Positions 57,299-64,000 of a DNA stretch of 64,000 bases are shown in pieces. The number at the start of each line of letters is the position of its first letter. Positions within the stretch are counted from its first letter, which is position 1. The notes under the pieces are model-generated. The model was given only the letters and a program-made list of their open reading frames with translations, was not told the DNA's origin and made no database searches. The stretch comes from Dipteris shenzhenensis. Taxonomy: Eukaryota > Polypodiophyta > Polypodiopsida > Gleicheniales. Made by a program: the position numbers and the translations under genes. The stretch lies in assembly GCA_047967505.1 (NCBI GenBank), contig CM106538.1. One strand, given 5' to 3'.

Positions 57299-58743
57299 AT
57301 GTAAATATGTATTTTCCTTGTTGCATGCTCATGGGTAGGTGCATAGCTATGTACATAGCTAGTTGGAGGAAATGAGCTATGGATACTCTCATAAAGACTC
57401 TACGCAGATGTACAAATGGTAGATACTTCTACAGGGACTTCTGGAAGATGATGAAAAGTAGTGTGGTTGCAGTAGACACTCCAGAGCAATTGGTGTGGAA
57501 TGACATGCCTTTCATTGTTGTCCTATGTCTTGTGTTTATAATGTCATGAGTGTTTTTCCTTTTGTCTTGAGTCATGTGAACTTCCCATGAGTCGACATGG
57601 TTTGGTGTAAAGAGATTAGTAGAGGCATGCAAGTGGTTGAATGCCTATCTAGAACCATGTGTGCACTAAGTCTAAAGTTTGGAAACAGGCATTTAAAGCT
57701 TGGTGTATGAATTGGGAGAAAATATTTGGGAGTGGTAAAAAGGAAGCATGAGGTGGCTAATAGAAGTGACATGGCTTGTATTAAGAAAAGCATGCATGCA
57801 TGCTACATAAGGGAAAAAAAGAGACTTCTGGTGGATGAGCTGGCAAGTATGCGTGATGACAGCAACCAAGAAAAAAGAAGCTTCTTGTTGTGGAGCGGAG
57901 GTGCATACGGGATCTAGAGGAGGTGGGACGATATGCTGGAGGAGGGAGAGATGAAGTGGGAGGCTTGGAAGGAGGAGAGGAGAGGCAACGCTACTATAGG
58001 AGTAGGGGACCTTGGATGAAGAGGAGCTAGGGAAGCGCAACCGTGAGTGGGAGAAGGAGTCTATGAGCACACGCAGGATCATCACAGGAAGAAGGAGCTA
58101 CTGGAAATTTTTGTAGGGGGATCATGCTGCTGAACCAGGGATCTCAGAGGGTAGAGAGGAGCTTTGGAAGAGAGCGTAGGTTGCTACTGCTGAGTGGCTA
58201 GAAGGAGCTCAGAAGCGGGGGCCAGGATTGCGCAAAGAAGGGAAAGAGACCAGGGACTGTGGCTTTGGGGAGCTCTCTAGGGGTTCAGAGGTTGCAAATA
58301 TATGAAGGAAGGGAGCACGCATTGCGATGACTGAGTGGGTAAGGAGGAGATCAGGAGTGCAAGGGGAAGATATGTGCGTTGCCACTGGAGGCCTGAAGGG
58401 AGGTGAGGGTGACATAGATAGAGGACACCGTAGACAAAGTGGAAGGCTTGGAAGGTGGAGAGGAGAACCGTGAGCTAGGGAGGTCAATCGTTGCTCTGTG
58501 GAAAGCTTGGTTGGAAAGGATTGTGTGCAATAAGGAGTAGATAGAAGGACAGGAGAGTTAGAAGCTACGGGTTGACGGCCTAGGGGTATGCATTCACTTC
58601 AGAGCTTATTGCAGGAAGATTATGGCTAAGCAAATGCCCAGTGATTCTAAGAGACCAAGTTAGCTCTAGAGGTTCCCAGAGATGACGATCTGTTGTAGTT
58701 GACTAAGCAGGGTTTTTTGTTGAAGGGTGGCTATTGTATGTAC
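57286..58743 (+). repeat. Gypsy-2 3' LTR
   Basis: Starts TGTGTGGACATAAATG, overlaps the end of the coding frame, and aligns with 41351-42790. It contains no gene; frames on either strand mirror those in the 5' copy. The exact 3' end beyond 58743 is unresolved because the Copia LTR relic follows closely. Confidence 0.85.
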
Positions 58744-58769
58744 ATATAACTGTGGGTAGGAGAAGCCAT

Positions 58770-59437
58770 AGTCTCGAATATGCATGTGGGTCTTGAAAGA
58801 GGAAGAGGATGACTGTAGGAGCACCTTAGTAGTGTGAAGAGAGTGGGAGGGAAGTAAGGAGTCTCACTTGCGGCTTTTTCACATACATAATGGGGGAATA
58901 TACACAAAGGTGGAGGCTGAAAATAGTTTTCCTCTTCTTAGTTGTGAAAGCCAAAAAGAACTCTCTCTAAGTACAAAAGAATAGGTGAACCCTATATGTG
59001 GGTCTCAAACCAAACTCAGCTAACTAAGGTGTCATACTAACTGAGCCACTAACTATAGTACATAAAGATAGCTATCATCCAGCTATTATTCATGGGTGGT
59101 GTACCAACCGCATCTACAGCTAACAAGTCGGTGACATAAATGCACAACGATCACCCTGGCATATCACGAGTGGAGCTCGATATCTCAACACTCCCCCTCA
59201 GGCTCAATCCCAATTCCTGCATACCAAGCAGGTCTCTGAACTTGTGCAGCTTCTCTGCACCCAATGCCTTCGTGAATATGTCAGCTACTTGATCCTCTGT
59301 GCCGACATAAACTAGATCAATAAGACCTACTAGAACCTTCTCTCGAACATAGTGATAATGCACCTCAATGTGCTTTGTTCTAGCATGATAGATTGGGTTA
59401 TTTTCCAAGTGTATACTGCTCATGTTGTCATATTGGG
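58770..59437 (-). mobile_element. 3' end of a Copia-1 relative (truncated)
   Basis: The minus-strand frame 59151-59423 reads the last pol residues (SSIHLENNPIYHARTKHIEVHYHY, with DQVADIFTKALGAEK). The purine tract and LTR start TGTTGAGATATCGAGC follow at 59190, as in Copia-1. Everything upstream of the DNMSS motif is missing. In Copia-1 the equivalent codon in LVYVGTED is a stop, so this copy keeps the better frame. Confidence 0.85.
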
Positions 59438-59789
59438 GTGACGAGACCCTCCATAGGCCTTATTAGTTCTCAATCCATTTTCAAGCTAATCCACACCTTA
59501 TGAGGCCTTTTTGAGTCCAAAGTTCTCCTTATGTATGTTTCTTCAGTAACATATCTGGTTCATTTAATGTCAATCCTTCCATTTAGACAACTTGGATTTG
59601 TTTGTCTCGGATCTATTGCTTCATCACATGTTAGCACATTAAGTTAATCTTGGCACAACTAGTCCCCTATCAGTTACTAATCTTCTTTTCCATGTGAATA
59701 TGTGCTCATGTACAGACCAAATGCTATTGAGCTTGCAAATCACATTGTCCTTGTTTATTAAAAGCTACTACACACTGATAGGACAAAAC
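59438..59789. other. No gene recognised
   Basis: Unremarkable sequence between the Copia relic and the Gypsy-3 LTR. Confidence 0.4.
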
Positions 59790-61560
59790 CTGTATCAAGT
59801 TTTTGAGCACTATATATAGTTGTGGGTAGGCACATAGTTGTACACATCTAGGGTATGTGTGGGCTTTTGGCATTTGTGGATTTTTCTTTCACAAGCATGA
59901 TGGAATGATGTATAGTTTTTTGAGACAATAAAGTATGTTTTGCAGGCACTTCATGGGAAATGATGAAATGTAATGTGGTTGTACCAGATCTCCAGAGCAA
60001 GGGTATCCACTGTGTGGTCAAGTGAAAATGTTTTTAGGGTCATGTAAAATCAAGTCATGAAGGGTTTTTTTTTTAAATTTTCCTGAGTCAATGTGGTCTT
60101 GCATGTTATGGGAATTTGATATGTTCTGGTGTCCATGTCAAGGGGCTTTTCATGTGGGTGTAGGGGGGTGCATGCAAGCTTTAATGTGCATGCTAAAGTG
60201 TGTGGGAATTGTGTGATTAAATGTCCAAAATGTGCATTTAATGTGCCTTGGGGGTATTTGAATTTTTTTATACATTGTCTATGGAGATCGTGTGCACCAG
60301 GTCTAGGGGAGAAGCTATGACGATGGAGTCCCTAATACAAGAGATAGTTGATCATTAGTTGCACGTGAGCTAGAAGCTTGTTCGAAGAGTGCAGGCTTGT
60401 AAGTGACGAATGAGTCACCGACTATTGCTTTTGGCTGGAGTTCTTGATATGGGCTAGGATCTTCATGCTAAGGAGGGCATGTGATTAGAGGTTAGGCTGC
60501 TGTATTTGAAGAGAGTTATGGATGCTAAGGCTTGATGACAGAGAAGGTGATACTATGGTAGCACTACTATGAAGGCATGAAGGAGAAGAGAGATGTAGGT
60601 GCTCTGTGAGCAAGTACATGAGCTTTGAGGCTGTTACCTTTGTGTGGAAGACCTTGGGTGACAAGGAAGGTGATGATGTGGCACTATCTTAATCATATGC
60701 CAAGCTATGAGCTGCTTACTCTTGTTGGGAGCCTAAGAAGCTTGGCTTGTGCCATGAGTATAGGTTGTTTGCTTTTGTTGGAGTCTTGGGGTGCTGGGCT
60801 GTAAATCTCGATTGCAAATTTGGAGTGGACATATTATGAATGCTCTGTGATGATAAGAGAGGCCGTGTTACTGGTGCAGTTATGACTATGTGAAGAGTTA
60901 TGTGGTGTTGTCCTTGATGGAAGCTTAGGAGTTTTGGCTGTGAGTTCATAGAATTCTGAGGCTGGTTCTTTTTTGAGTTTTGGCGGAAAGTTCAGTTCTA
61001 AGTTTATCGATTTCGGGTTGTGTAGTCTTTTGGTTCTCTTTGAGTCTATGTGGTTCATGTCCAGTCATATTTTTTTTGTGGGGGTTTGTCTCAGTTCCTG
61101 TGTCAAGGATCCTTGCTCTGGATACTGGTGCACATGCTCTTGAACTCGAGCCCACATTGCTACTGATCCCTTGAGTTTCTGTTGCAGTTTGTTTTCTCTT
61201 ATACAAACCTGAAAGTATATGATGATTTTATCTTTGGATCTTGGCTCAGAAGTACTCGATGTGTACTTTGAGGGTTTTCAGATTGGTGTTGTTCAATGAG
61301 GTTCTTGGGTACCAGTGGTCTTTGCTTTTGTGGGTGAAAGAAGAGGAATGGGCAAGGGTAACCCTAGTTGATGAGGAGGACCTTCCTGAGTATGTATATC
61401 ACATGGAATTTTGTGAAGAAGAAGAAACTATCTGAGTGATTGTCTGTGTTTACTGGAATCAAAGGTTGGTGCATGTGTGTTATCTTAGCTTCTTTTGTCC
61501 ATACCGTTTCTGTATATCATCTTTTTGGCGATCCTGTAGGGGACCTCGGGTTTTGAAGTG
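59790..61560 (+). repeat. Gypsy-3 5' LTR and leader (approximate)
   Basis: GTGGGTAGGCACATAGTTGTACA (near 59820), GAAATGATGAAATGTAATGTGGTTG (near 59955) and TGAGTCAATGTGGTCTTGCATG (near 60085) are diverged counterparts of consecutive Gypsy-2 LTR segments. Borders are not resolved. Short frames in it are not credited as genes. Confidence 0.5.
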
Positions 61561-61920
61561 AGATTGGGTAGTCAAGAGAAAATAGCCTAGAAGATTGGCT
61601 GGGGAATGTTGCTTGAATCTGTGTGTGGTTAGGATTTAAACTATGAAGACAAAACCTTGAATGAGGGTGATTTGTTGTGAGTTATGTGGGGAGTGTGGAC
61701 ACAGGAGAGAGAGATGCCTTGATGTTGAACTTCGACTGATACGTCTCCGTGCTAAGGTTCAGAAGGCTTTGAAAGTGATTGCTCTTAGGAAGAAGAATGC
61801 CAGTCAGATGCAGGGTAAGTTTTCTTCAGTAGAGTGATTGTTTTTGTTTTCTTCCCAGAAGAGGTTGGGTGGTATTTCTGGTTGGGAGTGTGTCTGAGAT
61901 AAGTCAATCAGGAGGAGAGA

Positions 61921-64000
61921 TGGCTCATGAATTTCCTTGATTTCACGGGTTGCCCAATGAAGACCTAGAGAGGTTTCTAGAGTGTTTGGAGTTCACAGCT
62001 CTTATTAAAGATAGCAATGCTCCAGAAGTCCTTCTTCAGATTCTATCCTTTTGGCTGTTGGGAGAAGCGAGAACTTGGCTGCAGACTTTCTCTGCAAGGA
62101 TGCATGATGATAATGGTGCTCATAGAAACCTGACTTATCCAGAGGTGAGGGCAGCTTTCCTGGACAAGTTTATGTGTGTTAGAGATCCTGATGGCATATG
62201 GAGAGAGCTATGTTTATTGCAGCAATAGTCGACCCAGTCAGTGGATATGTCGGCAAGTTCACTGTGTTGTGGAATAAATGGCAGGTGGCCTTATTACTTG
62301 AAGTTCCTCCCAGAGTCATAAAAAAGGATAGGTTTGTTGCTGGAGCCGGAGATTAGGATAAAGATTGAATGTAAAGAGCTGGTCACTTATGAGGATGCTC
62401 TCAGGGTGGCAAAAGAGAAGGAGAGGAAGCAGATAAGATTGATGATGCAGGAGATGCCAATGGTTCAGCATGTGCTTGAAAGTCTCTCTCATGTGAAGCC
62501 AAAAATATAGAAACCTGAAGTTAGAAAGGAGGAGAATATAAAAGAAGAAATTCATGAAATGTCGGAGCTTATGAAGAGTTTGAGTTTGAACTTGATGAAC
62601 AATAGGGAAAGAGGTAGATCATTGGGTGATTATGGCAGAGGCAGCATGCCTTCTTCAAATAATTTAGGCCCGTGGCAGGCAAGATGAGGTCAAGGGTCAT
62701 TTGCACCTTGTGTCCAGTGCTTTAATTGTGGAGAGTGGGGACATTACAGCACACACTCTGATAAGCTTTCTCGTGCTGGAGGTGATGTTTATCCATTGCC
62801 AACAAGGTTAAATAATAGGGTGAATGATCACAGCGTAGAAGTAAAAGATGCAGCTCAGCCTAGTACCTCTGGAATTCATAAACCCACTACAAAAGAGAAA
62901 GGGAAAGGTAAGGTAGTTACATTTGGCTTGTTGGAGTTGGAGGAAGTCAAAGATGTCATGCCATTAGGGAAGAGACATAGAGAAGAGGAGGTTGCTCTGA
63001 GTGCAAAGAAGCAAAAGTAGTCTGAGGAGATGATGACCTACCAAAAGAAGAAGAGCAGGAAGCCCAAAAGGAAGTACAGAACTACAGATTATCCAATAGG
63101 GAAGGAGCAGGGAGAGTATGATATGGTGGAAGATCTTTCAGTGAGGAAACTAGACATTACATTTGCCCAAATGATTGGTATGTGCCCAAAGCTTAAAAAA
63201 GAATGGAGGCGGGCTGTAAATCCAGCAAAGAAGAACTCTCATAAAGGTACAATTCAGCTGATGTGTGTCTCAAAGTTGCCAGATCTTTTACCTACTGTGG
63301 AAACTTGGCATAAAGGAAAGGGACTTGGAGAGGCGTATATAGATGGGGGTGCATAGATTTGTGTGATTACCTAGGCTTGTGTGGAGAGATTAGGGCTGAA
63401 GATATCTTGCTCCTCCAGTTATCGCATTAGAATGGCAAACCACTCCAAGGTGAATACTTTAGGGATAGGGAGGTTGAGGCATTCAGTGTTTCTTGTCAAG
63501 TGGATTGTCATGTGATGCCTGCTGGGTTGGGAGCCTATCCTTTAATTCTTGGAAGGCCATGGTTGAGGAAGGTAGGTGTAATTCAAAATTGGCAGAAAGG
63601 AATCTTTTCTGTACATACGAATGGGAAGAAATTGAATTTCGATATGGTAAGCAGGGCTGAAGTTTCAGATTCAGCAAGTGAAGAGGAAGAGAGAAGTGAG
63701 ACCAACAGTGAGGATGAGTGCTTGGTGACTTTATAAAGTGATGAAGGAACAATAGAATTGGTGGATCTGGTAGATGAGGATTCACAAGTAGATTTTGTGG
63801 GAGTAGCAGGGTTCGATGAGGAAGAGGTGGACAGGCTTGAGGTTATCGAGGAATTGATGCAGCCCAAATGTTCTCAAGAATCAACCTAGGTGATCATTGA
63901 ATCCTGATCTCAATGTTGAGGAGAAAGAAGAATATTTGAAGATGTTGCAGAAATACCCCAATTTGTTTATCACCTCTTATGAGGAGATTAGGAGATTTAA
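61921..64000 (+). pseudogene. Gypsy-3: Ty3/Gypsy gag-protease, runs off the window
   Basis: Gag begins MAHEFP at 61921 with TGA where FPRFHGLPNEDLERF is expected, then TALIKDSNAPEVLL and GEARTWLQTFSARM. The knuckle is CFNCGEWGHYSTHS, with the last Cys changed to Ser (about 62720). The protease site is YIDGGA-stop-ICVIT (TAG at 63354, probably GAQICVIT), then LILGRPWLRKVG (about 63550). The window ends inside the RT linker KEEYLKMLQKYPNLFITSYEEIRRF, which matches EEYMKVIHQYSKLFITSHEEIRGF of Gypsy-2, so both belong to one family. It supplies the gag/protease part that Gypsy-2 has lost. Confidence 0.88.

Overview
The window is land-plant nuclear DNA dominated by transposable elements. Evidence: a two-exon EG45/plant-natriuretic-peptide-type gene with GT-AG splice sites, Arabidopsis-type TTTAGGG telomere-like repeats, Ty1/Copia and Ty3/Gypsy elements, and initiator-tRNA-type primer-binding sites (TGGTATCAGAGC). 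The transposase-like DUF7869-type proteins make me lean towards a fern or another non-flowering plant. That is a guess from memory, not something the sequence proves.

Layout. 1-2533: an AT-rich tandem duplication (period about 1.29 kb). 3860-3930: GA microsatellite. 4169-5134 (-): the one clearly intact cellular gene (EG45/PNP-like) with its TATA box. 5789-6400: short tandem duplications. 6970-7350 (-): two BED-like zinc-finger relics. 8450-8715 (-): an acidic coding relic. 9922-14600 (+): Copia-1. 14815-14978: a foldback element. 16139-19700 (+): Copia-2. 20244-23556 (+): decayed DUF7869-type element A, interrupted by a 247-bp MITE with 8-bp target duplications. 24833-27161 (-): an intact 638-residue reading frame of unknown function plus a repeat-rich tail. 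27162-33282 (-): Copia-3 with its LTR pair, carrying a nested non-autonomous element N1 (27573-29645) in its 3' LTR. 33660-36235: a composite of AT-rich DNA, GC-rich palindromes, purine/pyrimidine mirror tracts and about 1 kb of degenerate telomeric repeat. 36297-39890 (+): DUF7869-type element B. 40914-41240 (-): a third BED-like relic. 41351-58743: nested Gypsy complex, with Gypsy-2 LTRs outside, Gypsy-1 (42791-53725) inside, and non-autonomous element N2 (45882-48199) inside that. 58770-59437 (-): 3' end of a Copia-1 relative. About 59790-64000 (+): Gypsy-3, a Gypsy-2 relative running off the window.

The genes do not form a pathway. Most open frames are fragments of retroelement gag-pol or of transposases broken by stops and frameshifts. 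Many stops fit C-to-T decay: CAG to TAG in the Copia elements, CGA to TGA in element B. This is what heavy cytosine methylation would leave behind. The most promising unexplained items are the two homologous DUF7869-type elements with a shared domain order, the intact 638-residue ORF abutting a Copia LTR, and the telomere-like composite directly upstream of element B.
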